Positions 53,720 to 63,226 of a DNA stretch of 64,000 nucleotides are shown piece after piece; the stretch's first letter is position 1, and the number at the start of each line of letters is the position of its first letter. This DNA comes from Pseudoips prasinana. Lineage: Eukaryota; Arthropoda; Insecta; Lepidoptera; Nolidae. The notes under the pieces were generated by a model. That model saw only the letters and a program-made list of their open reading frames with translations. It did no database searches and was not told where the DNA came from. The stretch covers positions 868,001 through 932,000 of the forward strand of contig OX621259.1 of the NCBI GenBank assembly GCA_951640165.1, given 5' to 3'. The translations under genes were made by a program, and so were the position numbers.

Positions 53720-56662
53720 TTGTTTTTTATGTCTAACACCGAAGATGAAAGTAGTGATTCTGAATCTTATTTTTCGGCCAATAGTGATGGCGACAGTTTT
53801 ATTAGTATTCCATCGCTTGGGGATACGTTGGAATCCCACTTTGCCGATGTATCGCGTAATTTCAATGTGATTCATATAAATGCCCAAAGTATTCCGGCTC
53901 ATTTTTCCGATATGCTGGCCAGTTTCCAATGTAAAAATATTCATGCTATCCTTGTTTCTGAGTCTTGGCTCAAACCTTGTCTCCCGTCAGCCTCTTACTC
54001 ACTACCTGGTTTTCAGCTCATCAGAAATGATCGAACTGGAACCGGTGGTGGTGGAGTTGCGATATATCTTCGTCATCATTTCAACTACTCTATTCTTAGT
54101 TTATCCTCTCAGCCACCTTCACCAAACGCTGGTGAACATCTTCTACTTGAAGTTGAGCTACACCATTCCAAAATTTTACTTGGTGTATATTACTGTCCTT
54201 CTCTTCGTATAAATTTCTTTTCTTCTTTTGAGCTCTTACTTGAAACATTCACTCCCAATTACGACCACTCAATTATAATGGGTGATTTTAACACTTGTCT
54301 GTTAAAGAACGACTCTCGTTCATCCTTGTTAACTTCTGCTGCAGAATCTAGTAACCTTTGTATTCTTCCTCTAAATGCAACTCATCATTTCCCCAATTCC
54401 GCTCCTTCGCTCCTTGATATTATTCTTGTCTCTTCTCAAAACCATGTCGCTAAGCACGGGCAGTGTTTAGCAGATGCCTTTTCTTACCATGACCTTCTCT
54501 TCCTTTCTTACAAAATTCGCCCACCTAAGGCAAAATCTAAAATACTAATGCAGCGCAATTTTGGTGGTATAAACTTGGAACATCTCCGAGCAGATGCTAA
54601 CAGCATTGACTGGTCATCTTTAATAGCTGCAGAGTCGATTGACGAAAAGGTGCAAATATTTAACAAAACAATTATTAACCTCTACGATGTACATGCTCCG
54701 AGTCGTGCCATCAGAGTGAAACATTTACCTGCGCCATGGCTATCTGGGGAAATAAAAATACTTTTGGACAAAAAAGCCTCTGCCAAATCTCGTTTTAGGA
54801 GTAGACCTAACGACTTCAATCGGGAGAAATATATCAACTTACGAAATCATTGTAATAAGGTGTGTAGGAGTGCACAACGCCAACACATCCACAGCTCCAT
54901 TGAAAATGGAGATCCTGCAAAAATATGGAAATTTCTACGTTCTTTGGGAGTAGGAAAAGCTCAAAATAACGCTATTCCAAAAAACTTTGATGTTAATTCT
55001 TTGAATAAACACTTCTCTGCTTCGCTCAATTTCAACAGGGCAACCAAAACTAGTACCTTAAATTCTCTTTCATCGATTCCTACTCCCAATTACACTTCCT
55101 TTACTTTTAGTCAATTTTCTGCTTGTGACGTTAAGAAGAGTGTTGAATCCATTTCATCAAATGCAGTCGGAAACGATAGTATTACCCGTAATATGGTCCT
55201 TCCTATCCTCAATGAAATCCTTCCTATTATTTGCCATATCCTAAATTCTTCTATTACCCTTGGCATTTTTCCAGCTTTCTGGAAAGATGCTAAAATTATT
55301 CCTCTCCCCAAAAAATCCAACCCCACATCCTTTTCCGATTATCGCCCAATTTCCATATTACCTTTCCTCTCCAAAGTCCTGGAACGCCTCATTTATAATC
55401 AGTTTAGTACCTTTCTTACCAAAAATAATCTCCTCAATCCTTACCAATCCGGTTTCCGTCCTGGACACAGTACGACCACGGCCCTGGTCCATATTACGGA
55501 GGACATAAGATCTAGCATGGAGCGCGGAGAACTGACAGTGCTTACTCTTCTGGATTTCAGCAATGCGTTTAATACCGTAGATTTTGAAATACTACTTGGA
55601 ATCTTGCGCTCTCTTAACGTATCTCCAACGGTCATTGACTGGTTTCGTAGTTACCTGTCTGGCCGCCGGCAGTCTATTTGTATCGATGACACTCGTTCCT
55701 CTTGGTGCAACACAACTGCAGGCGTTCCTCAGGGTGGCGTTTTATCTCCTTTACTTTTTGCAATTTTTATAAATTCTATCTCTAATCAACTTGTCTCCTC
55801 CTACCACCTTTATGCTGACGACCTTCAGATATATTTCCAAACTCCCCTAGATAGGTTATCTTTTGCGGTCAGTCACATAAATACAGATTTAGACAAAATT
55901 TGTGGGTGGAGTCGTGCATACGGGCTTCAAGTCAATCCCATCAAGACACAAACCATCATAATCGGTAGCCCGAGGATGATATCAAAAGTGCCATGGTCAC
56001 AGCTTCCACAAATAACGTTCGATGGTACTGTAATTGAGTTCAGTAGAAGTGTTAAGAATCTCGGCATCTTTTTCGATCGCAATTTGTCCTGGGATACTCA
56101 AATGAAGTGTGTTAGCCGTAAACTATACGCATCGTTTGGTTCTTTACGTCGACTACGCAATTTCCTGCCTATGACCACTAAAATTGCGCTCGCAGAATCC
56201 CTTCTTCTCCCAATACTAGATTATGCAGATGTCAGCTATCTGGATCTTACCCAAAACCAGCTTGATAAACTTGAGCGCCTCCAAAATGTCTGCATAAGAT
56301 TCATATTTGGCCTTCGCAAATATGATCATGTCTCTGAATTCCGTACCAAGCTCAAGTGGCTATCTATACGCCTTCGCCGGGATACTCATATACTTTCATT
56401 GCTCTACAACATTTTGTTTACTCCATCCTTTCCTTCATACCTTAAAAAACGGTTTTCTTTTCTATACGAGTCACATTCGAGAGTTTTGCGATCATCGGAA
56501 AATCTTAAGTTAAAAATGCCAGCGCATTCCACAACCTTTCTTGATAAATCCTTCGCTGTTCAGAGTGTTCGTTTGTGGAATGCACTGCCAATAACAGTAC
56601 GCCAAGCACAAAGTTTACACAAGTTCCAGAAAAGTGTAAAGGATTACTACCTATCACTATAG
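53720..56662 (+). CDS. LINE ORF2: AP endonuclease and reverse transcriptase, intact
   Basis: A 980-residue open frame (ATG at 53,720 or 53,729). The N-terminal endonuclease has HINAQSIPAHFSDM, LVSESWL, RTGTGGGGVAIYLR, IMGDFNTCL and SLLDIILVSS, with YHDL where SDH is usual. The RT core has FWKDAKIIPLPKK, SDYRPISILPFLSKVLERLI, YQSGFRPGHSTTTALVHI, LTLLDFSNAFNTVDFEILLG (catalytic Asp), TAGVPQGGVLSPLLFAIFIN, YHLYADDLQIYFQTPLDRLS (catalytic YADD), and KNLGIFFDRNLSWDTQMKCV (thumb). A C-terminal tail with VRLWNALPITVRQAQSLHKF closes it. The motif set is that of the Jockey/CR1 group. It acts with ORF1 to copy the element into the genome by target-primed reverse transcription. It is the intact relative of the broken copy at 33,513. 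Confidence 0.92.
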   Translation: MFFMSNTEDESSDSESYFSANSDGDSFISIPSLGDTLESHFADVSRNFNVIHINAQSIPAHFSDMLASFQCKNIHAILVSESWLKPCLPSASYSLPGFQLIRNDRTGTGGGGVAIYLRHHFNYSILSLSSQPPSPNAGEHLLLEVELHHSKILLGVYYCPSLRINFFSSFELLLETFTPNYDHSIIMGDFNTCLLKNDSRSSLLTSAAESSNLCILPLNATHHFPNSAPSLLDIILVSSQNHVAKHGQCLADAFSYHDLLFLSYKIRPPKAKSKILMQRNFGGINLEHLRADANSIDWSSLIAAESIDEKVQIFNKTIINLYDVHAPSRAIRVKHLPAPWLSGEIKILLDKKASAKSRFRSRPNDFNREKYINLRNHCNKVCRSAQRQHIHSSIENGDPAKIWKFLRSLGVGKAQNNAIPKNFDVNSLNKHFSASLNFNRATKTSTLNSLSSIPTPNYTSFTFSQFSACDVKKSVESISSNAVGNDSITRNMVLPILNEILPIICHILNSSITLGIFPAFWKDAKIIPLPKKSNPTSFSDYRPISILPFLSKVLERLIYNQFSTFLTKNNLLNPYQSGFRPGHSTTTALVHITEDIRSSMERGELTVLTLLDFSNAFNTVDFEILLGILRSLNVSPTVIDWFRSYLSGRRQSICIDDTRSSWCNTTAGVPQGGVLSPLLFAIFINSISNQLVSSYHLYADDLQIYFQTPLDRLSFAVSHINTDLDKICGWSRAYGLQVNPIKTQTIIIGSPRMISKVPWSQLPQITFDGTVIEFSRSVKNLGIFFDRNLSWDTQMKCVSRKLYASFGSLRRLRNFLPMTTKIALAESLLLPILDYADVSYLDLTQNQLDKLERLQNVCIRFIFGLRKYDHVSEFRTKLKWLSIRLRRDTHILSLLYNILFTPSFPSYLKKRFSFLYESHSRVLRSSENLKLKMPAHSTTFLDKSFAVQSVRLWNALPITVRQAQSLHKFQKSVKDYYLSL

Positions 56663-57052
56663 GATACATTGACAGAACAAGTAGGTAATATTGTGATATG
56701 TAAGTTTCTATCTATTATAGGTATGTATGTATTTATATAGTGTGTATGTATGTGTATAGTATGTATATGTATAGTATGTATGTATATAGTATGTATGTAT
56801 ATAGTGTAAATAGTAGGTATATATAGTAGGCTCTTGTACTGAGTACCAACGGGTACTGTTAACAAAGTATACGTACACCGACAACTGCCCTCTTAAATAA
56901 TCCCTATTATTTTCCATTCTTTGGTTGTCTGGAAGAGATCACATTTTAGTGATAAGACCGCCAATTGTATACTTTTTATTTACATGCTCCTGTAATGTAA
57001 GATCTTAATATTGGTGTACAATAAAGAGTTAATCTATCTATCTATCTATCTA
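56663..57052 (+). repeat. LINE 3' UTR with TATG minisatellite and (TCTA)n tail
   Basis: 56,715-56,830 is a TATGTATGTATA-rich array. 56,925-57,030 holds GGTTGTCTGGAAGAGATCAC and GTGTACAATAAAGAG, shared with 17,812-17,945 and 37,822-37,921. (TCTA)5 ends the element. Confidence 0.8.
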
Positions 57053-57228
57053 TTATTCGATCGTGACTTATATTTGATCGAGTAGAATATAATATAATTC
57101 AAGATAATAATGCTTTAGTTAAATAGGTATTTTGTCAAATTGGTTATATAAGGTCTTTAAATTGTCAATACTTTTGTAGATATATTTTACTTTTTATTTT
57201 TTTATTTTACTTTTTTAATACAACGCCC

Positions 57229-57416
57229 GCACAAGGACAATCTAATCCGTGTGTCGCGGGGTACTTTACAAACATTTAATAGACGGACACAAATTACATC
57301 CAGACTAAGAACAACTATAGGGTCACACAAATAATTGTCCGGCGCGGGACTCGAGCCCGTGGCACGAAGCAGCGAGGCGACTGTCTTAGCCGCTGCGCCA
57401 CACGTGCAGTCAAACT
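57229..57416 (-). repeat. SINE family 3, full length
   Basis: Minus-strand copy: ACGCCCGCACAAGGACAATC tail, GGACTCGAGCCCGTGGCACG (B box) and CGCTGCGCCACACGTGCAGT (A-box end). Confidence 0.85.
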
Positions 57417-57560
57417 ATATCAACTATATCTTGTCTACTTGCTATTAAATAAATGAATGGCCTCAAACGCATTAAATCACTGCAAATAAACTGTTTTCAC
57501 CAAGTACAGTGAATGTTGTATTGGGCCAAGTTTCCTTCATAAGAAACATTGCTATTATAA

Positions 57561-58845
57561 TAGGTCTTTACCTATGAAATTGCCGTTTTGTATGAAAAAA
57601 TTTAAACGAATTTTTTTCATGAATTTTTTTATTTGTATTAATCGAAGTAATCACCCATGCAATCAATGCATCTTTGCCATCGCAGTGGCAGTTTATTGAT
57701 GCCCTTCTTAAAGAAATCAGCTGGACGGGAGGCAACAAATTCTTCAAAGGCATTTTGTACTGCCTCTCGGGTATTGAATTTTTTTCCCGCCAAGAAGTTA
57801 TCCAAATTCTGGAAAAAGTAGTAGTCTGTAGGCGCAAGGTCTGGTGAGTAGGGCGGATGACGGAGAGCTTCCAACCCCAGTTCTTGCAACTTGGAGACCG
57901 TCTGCTGTGCAGTATGAGGTCGCGCGTTGTCGTGCAGGAGCAGCGGAGACGAGCGATTGACCAATGCTGGTTGGAGATGCGCCAGCTTCTCCATCATTGT
58001 GCTCAGTTCTTCACAGTACACATCTGCAGTAATGCTCACCCCGTTTGGTAAGAAGCTGTGATGAATCACACCGGCGCTAGACCACCAAACAGTGACCATC
58101 ACTTTTCTAGGGGTAAGTTTTCGTTTAGGGCATTGTTTAGGTGCTGAACCAGGATCCAACCAACTTGCTGAGCGCTTGCGGTTATCAAACAGAATCCATT
58201 TTTCATCGCAGGTAACAATGCGGTTCAAAATTCCTTCATTTGTGTGTCTGTTGAGCAGTGCAAGGCACGTCTCGACGCGTACTTCGCGCTGGCGATCATT
58301 GAGTTCGTGGGGCACCCATTTGTCAAGCTTTTTTACCTTGCCAATTTGACGCAAATGGACCAATATTGTTTTGACGCTAACGTCGAAAGCTGCTGCTAAT
58401 TCAGCCGTAGATTGTGTATCATCAGCTTCCACAACCGCCTTTAATTCGTCATTGTCGACCAAAGTCTTCGGACGACCGCGAGGTTCATTATCAGGTCGAA
58501 ATTTCTAGAACGGAAGCGAGCAAACCAATAACAGGTGGTGCGTTGGTTTGTAGTGTTAGCTCCGTAAACGTCGTTGATGTTGCGTGCCGCTTGTGCCGCG
58601 TTGCTGCCACGACGGTACTCATATTCCATAATTACTCGAATTTTTAACGTATCCATGATGACGAAAAAGATTGAAATGCGATGAAAATGTAACACTAATC
58701 AATAAAGAAATGACTACTTTTGGAAAAAAGAATCCATGTTTTTAAAATAAAATTAATTTGAAATTAGAATTCTTAGCCAAACAAAAATTATTTTGATTTG
58801 AAATGGCCAGTACTGCAGAACGGCAATTTCATAGGTAAAGACCTA
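57561..58845 (-). mobile_element. Complete mariner (cecropia-type) with TA duplication
   Basis: The element spans 57,563-58,843. Perfect 25-bp terminal repeats begin GGTCTTTACCTATGAAATTG, with TA on both sides. It contains one transposase gene with a single frameshift. The 1,281-bp length is normal for a full mariner. Confidence 0.9.
57638..58656 (-). pseudogene. mariner transposase, one frameshift
   Basis: Starts at MDTLKIRVIMEYEYRRGSNA (58,656) with the paired helix-turn-helix domain, then shifts by one base near 58,495, just before the linker. The main frame reads LVDNDELKAVVEADDTQSTA, IGKVKKLDKWVPHELNDRQR, the first catalytic block NRIVTCDEKWILFDNRKRSA, KVMVTVWWSSAGVIHHSFLP, the second LLLHDNARPHTAQQTVSKLQ and the third PPYSPDLAPTDYYFFQNLDN. 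Exactly 34 residues separate the second and third Asp, giving the D,D34D signature. WVPHEL and YSPDLAPTDYYFF are the usual mariner motifs. It ends with RWQRCIDCMGDYFD at 57,638. The catalytic triad is intact, so only the frameshift inactivates it. Confidence 0.9.
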
Positions 58846-59195
58846 ATACAACGTTCCGCAATATTTTCCCTCACATGTTGATCGTAGAACGCATTAAGCT
58901 CAGTCCTTTTTACTTTAATTTTATCGTCCATCCGAGCGTAAACGAATTTCATATCCTTAGGTATGTTATTACATGTTTCGCTTTTACACAAGCTTACGAG
59001 CAATATGCGTGGTTTGCTCAAAGCTGTATAACACTCACTTACCCATTTTTATTCTGGTATAATCGTCGCGAAACGGATTGGTTCTATCAGCCTTGTTATA
59101 TTTTCTTCATAATATTACAGAGCCTTTTTACGCCGAATTCCTTTACTTCAAGGACAGAACCCTTTTCATAATAGTATAAGATTACGGCATTTTTT

Positions 59196-59482
59196 AGGGT
59201 TCCGTACCCAGAGGGTAAAACGGGACCCTATTACTAGGACTTCTGTGTCTGTCTGTCCGTCTGTCACCAGGCTGTATCTCATGAACCGTGATAGTTAGAC
59301 ACATGAAATTTTCACAGATGATGTATTTCTGATGCCGCTATAACAACAAATACTAAAAAATAAAATAAAATAAATATTTAAGGGTGCTCCCATACAACAA
59401 ACGTGAATTTTTTGTTCGTTTTTATTGATAATCATACGGAACCCTTCGTAGGCGACTCGCACTTGGCCGGTTTTTTACTAGC
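59196..59482 (-). repeat. Dispersed repeat (CGGCCAAGTGCGA type), inverted copy
   Basis: TTTTAGGGTTCCGTACCCAG to GACTCGCACTTGGCCGG, the inverse of 21,826-22,112. Confidence 0.75.
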
Positions 59483-59629
59483 CTGTTGGTCTACTTGTTA
59501 CTTAGTCACCCCAAGACCACTAACTTCTACTCACTTAGGATAAATCTTAGTGTGACGATTATTTGTTTCGTGTCTGGGTGTAATGTATCTTTGCATGTAT
59601 GTAGTATTTAGAAATATATAAGTATGTAT

Positions 59630-59822
59630 TGACTGCACGCGTGGCGCAGCTCCTGAGACAGTCGCCTCGCCTCGTTCGAGTCCCGTGCTGGACAACTATT
59701 TTTGTGACCCATAAATAGTTGTTCTAAGTCTAGATGTAATTTGTGTCCGTCTATTAATGTTTGTGAAGTACCCCGTGACATAGGGATTAGGTTCCCTAGT
59801 GCGGGCGTTATCTTTTAAAAAG
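59630..59822 (+). repeat. SINE family 3, plus-strand copy
   Basis: GACTGCACGCGTGGCGCAGC (A box), GTTCGAGTCCCGTGCTGGAC (B box), TGTAATTTGTGTCCGTCTAT and GTGCGGGCGTTATCTTTTAA. Confidence 0.8.
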
Positions 59823-59839
59823 AAATCAAAATGTTTATC

Positions 59840-59905
59840 AGTTGTTTGGTTACCATAGTACCTACAGGACCAGGATCAGATGGCGGTGTGTTAGTGTTCC
59901 CAAGA
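59840..59905 (+). repeat. SINE family 2 tail fragment
   Basis: TCAGTTGTTTGGTTACCATA with GGACCAGGATCAGATGGCGG matches the SINE 2 tail, preceded directly by the SINE 3 copy. Confidence 0.55.
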
Positions 59906-59994
59906 CATTTATGATTATATTTTTACTACACATTAGGACTATCTTCTTTTTGTCAGTGGTCGTTGTGTATTGGTTTTAGGGTCATTAATTACAT

Positions 59995-60135
59995 TCCCGC
60001 AGAGGACAACTGGTCCATAAGTTCAAACTCAGAATTGCTCTGAGTCTGGGTGAACTTTGTGGCTGTTAATTATATGTTTGTTAATCCTGCGACACGGGAT
60101 TAATTTCCTCAGTGCGGAATTATCTATGTAATCTT
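59995..60135 (+). repeat. SINE family 3-related fragment
   Basis: CCCGCAGAGGACAACTGGTC, GAGTCTGGGTGAACTTTGTG and GACACGGGATTAATTTCCTC follow the SINE 3 order (GGACAACTA, AAGTCTAGATGTAATTTGTG, GACATAGGGATTAGGTTCCC). Confidence 0.45.
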
Positions 60136-60399
60136 AGCTACATAATAAGTTTATTTATTTCTCTTCTGAGAACTCCTCGAAATATGTCTAGTTGTCTTTA
60201 ATGTACGTTGTCTGTATTCAGTTTGAACTGGCTACTACAACGCTCTAATATTCCCACCTGGCGTGAGGTCTTTATTATTTGCGCTTGCTCATAAGGCCTT
60301 TCCAATATGCTATGTGGCCAGCACATTTCAATGTATGTAATGAATAATGTGTAGCTGGAATCATATGTATAAAAACATTATATAAAAATATAAATTACT

Positions 60400-60685
60400 A
60401 GCTGTGTCCCGCGGTTTTACCCGCGTTACATTTTATAATATAGCCTATTTGTTAAGCCAGGGTGTCAGCTAACCCTATACCAATTTTTATTAAATAAAAT
60501 TAAAATAAAATAAAGTAAAATAGTTTTTATTCACGTCAGAACAGTTTTGTAGTAATAATAGTAATAAATCGCTTCAGCCCTTTAGACATGAAGAAGTTAC
60601 AAACATACACACTCACAAACTCACAAACTGTCACCTTATTAAGGTGAAAGTTTGTGAGTTTATTTATTAGTGTGTTTATATTTCA
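60400..60685 (+). repeat. Family B repeat split by a family A fragment, with terminal hairpin
   Basis: ACTAGCTGTGTCCCGCGGTT starts family B; at about 60,497-60,567 a family A scrap (GTTTTTATTCACGTCAGAAC) is inserted, and family B resumes at AATCGCTTCAGCCCTTTAGA. At 60,617-60,665, AAACTCACAAACT and its inverse flank TCACCTTATTAAGGTGA, a long hairpin. Confidence 0.7.
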
Positions 60686-60760
60686 CGTAGTTTAAGGTAA
60701 TTAGAAATAAAAAGTAAATGCTGTATGTTCGCGGTTAATAATGTATTATTGTATTGATAG

Positions 60761-60982
60761 ATCTACTGGTGGTGCTCGAGTTTCCGCTGGTACGGAGAGA
60801 ACGTTCCGTCCCCTTCATGTGCGGGGCAACTCCCGTGCGAGCAGTGCCGGGAGCCGCGCTGTCGGTGCGGCGCGGTGCAGCCCACGCGCACAGCGCTGGC
60901 GCCCCGACAGCGCGCGACCATTCACTACGCTGTCAGCGCGCCCACAGTTAGTTGCTACTATACTTTCAATGTTTCCAAATAG
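60761..60982 (+). CDS. Host gene last coding exon
   Basis: The exon follows TTGTATTGATAG. It starts on a whole codon, as exon 7 requires, and reads IYWWCSSFRWYGENVPSPSC, AGQLPCEQCREPRCRCGAVQ, PTRTALAPRQRATIHYAVSA and PTVSCYYTFNVSK, then TAG. It has eight Cys (several in CEQCREPRCRC), strong GC at third positions, and a final beta-rich block. The other two frames are also open for 60-80 codons because of base composition, but only this one agrees with the upstream phase. ATTAAA at 60,996 may serve as a poly(A) signal. A MITE begins 42 bp after the stop. Confidence 0.7.
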   Translation: MYWWCSSFRWYGENVPSPSCAGQLPCEQCREPRCRCGAVQPTRTALAPRQRATIHYAVSAPTVSCYYTFNVSK

Positions 60983-61023
60983 TGTAGACCCTTGAATTAA
61001 ACTTACAAAATAACAATTCAATG

Positions 61024-61291
61024 GACCACGATGGTAACTGGTGCAATTTTGTAATGTGGTAGTGTTTGTGGATTCTTTTTTGGACTTTACATGTTTAATT
61101 TTGCTGGCATAAGTTAAAAAATGTAATCATAGCTTACATATAGATAGATACATTTTTATAGGCTATCGATCTATGTAGTTATCTACATGTAGTTGCAAAT
61201 ACGTCGTGTGTATTTGAAAAACACTAAAAGTCCAAAATAGAATCCACAAACATTGCCACATTACAAAATTGCACCAGCTACCATCGTGGTT
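61024..61291. mobile_element. MITE with about 62-bp imperfect terminal inverted repeats
   Basis: The left end CCACGATGGTAACTGGTGCA continues to TTTTTGGACTTT (about 61,085); the right end is its inverse from AAAGTCCAAAATAG (about 61,227) with few mismatches. Shared core TGCAATTTTGTAATGTGG. The 140-bp middle has no coding capacity. No clear target duplication was found. Confidence 0.8.
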
Positions 61292-61855
61292 GAAGTTTAT
61301 GTAGCCGTCTGATTATTTATATAGACTCAAGTACCTTACATCGGACAAATAATTTCTTTTGGCTAAAACTTTTGTTTTGTCAAACAAAACGCATGCCATG
61401 CGATGGCGGTCGTGCCACAGTAAACATCGACTCCGCAAACGAAAAATATTTTAAAATAGTAAAACAAGTTATTAGTGTATATGTTATAAACAAATGTATT
61501 AAGTCTACTATTATACAGATTTCTTAGCGTTGGCAAATAGTAATATTCGTCATTACTCCTAAAAGTGAACCAAAATTATCAAACTAACAAGTGAAGTTAT
61601 TTTCAAGAAAACTACATAATAACACTCCATTTCAACAATAACGAAGACCGATATAAAAGTACGAAGGAATTTCCCATAAACTGTGAGTGATTTTAAAAAT
61701 AATTATCACAACAATCCGTTAATGTATCGAACAGACTTCATGTGACGAAATTTAAAACTGGACTTTGAACCTATATAATGACTGGCAAAATAACTTCGAA
61801 GTACCTACTCGTATAACTTATCCTACTATGTACTACTTGTGAATTTCGACATAAA
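61292..61855. other. No recognised feature
   Basis: AT-rich DNA between the MITE and the next SINE; no frames or repeats were assigned. Confidence 0.4.
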
Positions 61856-61856
61856 T

Positions 61857-61980
61857 ACTAAGAGCTCTCTGGTCTTGTGGTATAGCGTTGGACTTGACGA
61901 GTGTGGTAGGGCGTTCTAATCCTGCACAGTATGAAGCGACTTTTTGTGACAATGTTTGGACCAAAACATAATTCTTAGTT
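61857..61980 (+). repeat. tRNA-like SINE (family 4), single copy seen
   Basis: CTCTCTGGTCTTGTGGTATA and GCGTTGGACTTG resemble an A-box arm, and GGCGTTCTAATCCTGCACAG a B-box arm (T loop GTTCTAATCC); followed by GACAATGTTTGGACCAAAAC. Arms beyond the boxes do not fold into a clean tRNA. Confidence 0.45.
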
Positions 61981-62146
61981 ATAATTACGATTATTCTTAT
62001 GACTTTAGAGGACTTAGACAAATATAATTTATTTATTGAAGTTTAACTACACGGACGGTGTTGCCCATAGAAATAGAATTAAACATCTATACAACATTGT
62101 AATTAAAGTTATAATACAACAAGAAAAATCAGAATACTCAAGCCTA

Positions 62147-63205
62147 ATGTCTAATAGTCCTATGACCACAAATGAAAATTACACAAGCAATATAACGATG
62201 AGAAACAAAAACAAGGACTTTACTGCTACACACAGTTCGTTTGGGGCAGATTCAGAATTATCAGGAAACGAGGAAGAATATACATCACCTTCTTCAACCC
62301 CCACTTTCGATTTAAACCGAAGCTATCGAGACTTATACACTAAAAGTGCAAATGATGAGGTAAAAGAACTGAAAATGCGAATAAGTCTACTCGAAGAAAA
62401 GTTAAAGACAGCAGAAGCTGAAATAGATAATTTATTGTTAGAAAATAGCTCTCAAGCTAAACATATCAGTGATTGCAACTTAAAATTTAAAAAAATAACA
62501 CATATATGTACAAGTGGTTCCTCAAAGAAATATTCAACCAAAATAAAGCGTAAAAGTCTTATCAGAACTAAGCTTGACTTTAAGAATATGCAACAAAGCC
62601 CCAAACAGCAAAGTGGACTAAGTAACACGACGCCTAAAGACACAAAGATAATAGATGTTGAGGAACCAAACATTGTTTATGATACAATGCCATTACAGGA
62701 AACACCAGAACGCGCCACTGATCCACTAGACTGTGAGGTCACTACGAGCCAACGTAACATACTCTTGAAAAACGTACAACCAACTAAACTTTGTATAATT
62801 AGTGATAATAATATTAATAATATCTTGCGTATTGCCAAAAACACATTTACCAAAGCAAAAATTTGTCATTATTGCATGCCTAAGGCGGGTGTTTCAGAAC
62901 TACTGGCAACACTCGACCAAAAACTTGTAAACTATACTTTGAATGACTATTGCATTATTCTCATAGGGGAAAAAGACTTTTTAGTCTCGAGTGATTATGA
63001 AAAAATTGTTCTCTACATAAAATGTAAACTCGAAAAGATTATGCATACTAACGTTATCCTATGTTCTCCGAACTTTAAATTGAAGTTGAATGTGAATTTA
63101 TTTAATACAAGAATAGAAGCTTTCAATCGACTTTTGTACCTAAGTAATCAATCTTTTAAATATGCATACATGTTTGACACCAATAACCAACTTGATTACA
63201 TATGA
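62147..63205 (+). CDS. LINE ORF1 protein with coiled coil and SGNH-like domain
   Basis: The frame is open from 62,036; the ATG at 62,147 (MSNSPMTTNENYTSN) is the likelier start, giving 352 residues. Order: Ser/Thr-rich N-terminus; coiled coil VKELKMRISLLEEKLKTAEA with EIDNLLLENS; basic linker (KKYSTKIKRKSLIRTKLDFK); then a domain beginning LCIISDNNINNILRIAKNTF, with YCIILIGEKDF and KLEKIMHTNVILCSPNF. The last part has the order of SGNH-type hydrolase (esterase) domains found in ORF1 of CR1-group LINEs, but the Ser block (GDS) reads SDN and the Asn block (GxND) reads GEKD, so enzyme activity is doubtful. No zinc knuckle is present. Confidence 0.65.
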   Translation: MSNSPMTTNENYTSNITMRNKNKDFTATHSSFGADSELSGNEEEYTSPSSTPTFDLNRSYRDLYTKSANDEVKELKMRISLLEEKLKTAEAEIDNLLLENSSQAKHISDCNLKFKKITHICTSGSSKKYSTKIKRKSLIRTKLDFKNMQQSPKQQSGLSNTTPKDTKIIDVEEPNIVYDTMPLQETPERATDPLDCEVTTSQRNILLKNVQPTKLCIISDNNINNILRIAKNTFTKAKICHYCMPKAGVSELLATLDQKLVNYTLNDYCIILIGEKDFLVSSDYEKIVLYIKCKLEKIMHTNVILCSPNFKLKLNVNLFNTRIEAFNRLLYLSNQSFKYAYMFDTNNQLDYI

Positions 63206-63226
63206 TATGTTTTCTAAATATAGCTT

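Larger units (their letters stand above)
49056..57052 (+). mobile_element. Nearly complete two-ORF Jockey-group LINE, split by a hAT element
   Basis: ORF1 (49,164-49,898), a spacer of about 0.48 kb once the hAT insert is removed, an intact ORF2 (53,720-56,662), and a 3' UTR ending in TACAATAAAGAGTTAATC plus five TCTA units (57,033-57,052). The 5' UTR start is not defined. Both ORFs are open along their full length, so this is a young copy. Confidence 0.75.

Noticed and set aside
60754..60995. Alternative reading frames of the last exon (starting MIDLLVVLEFPLV or MYYCIDRSTGG)
   Set aside because: Both are open because of the high GC content, but they break the phase set by the donor at 45,125, and the chosen frame ends in a beta-rich block with a normal stop.
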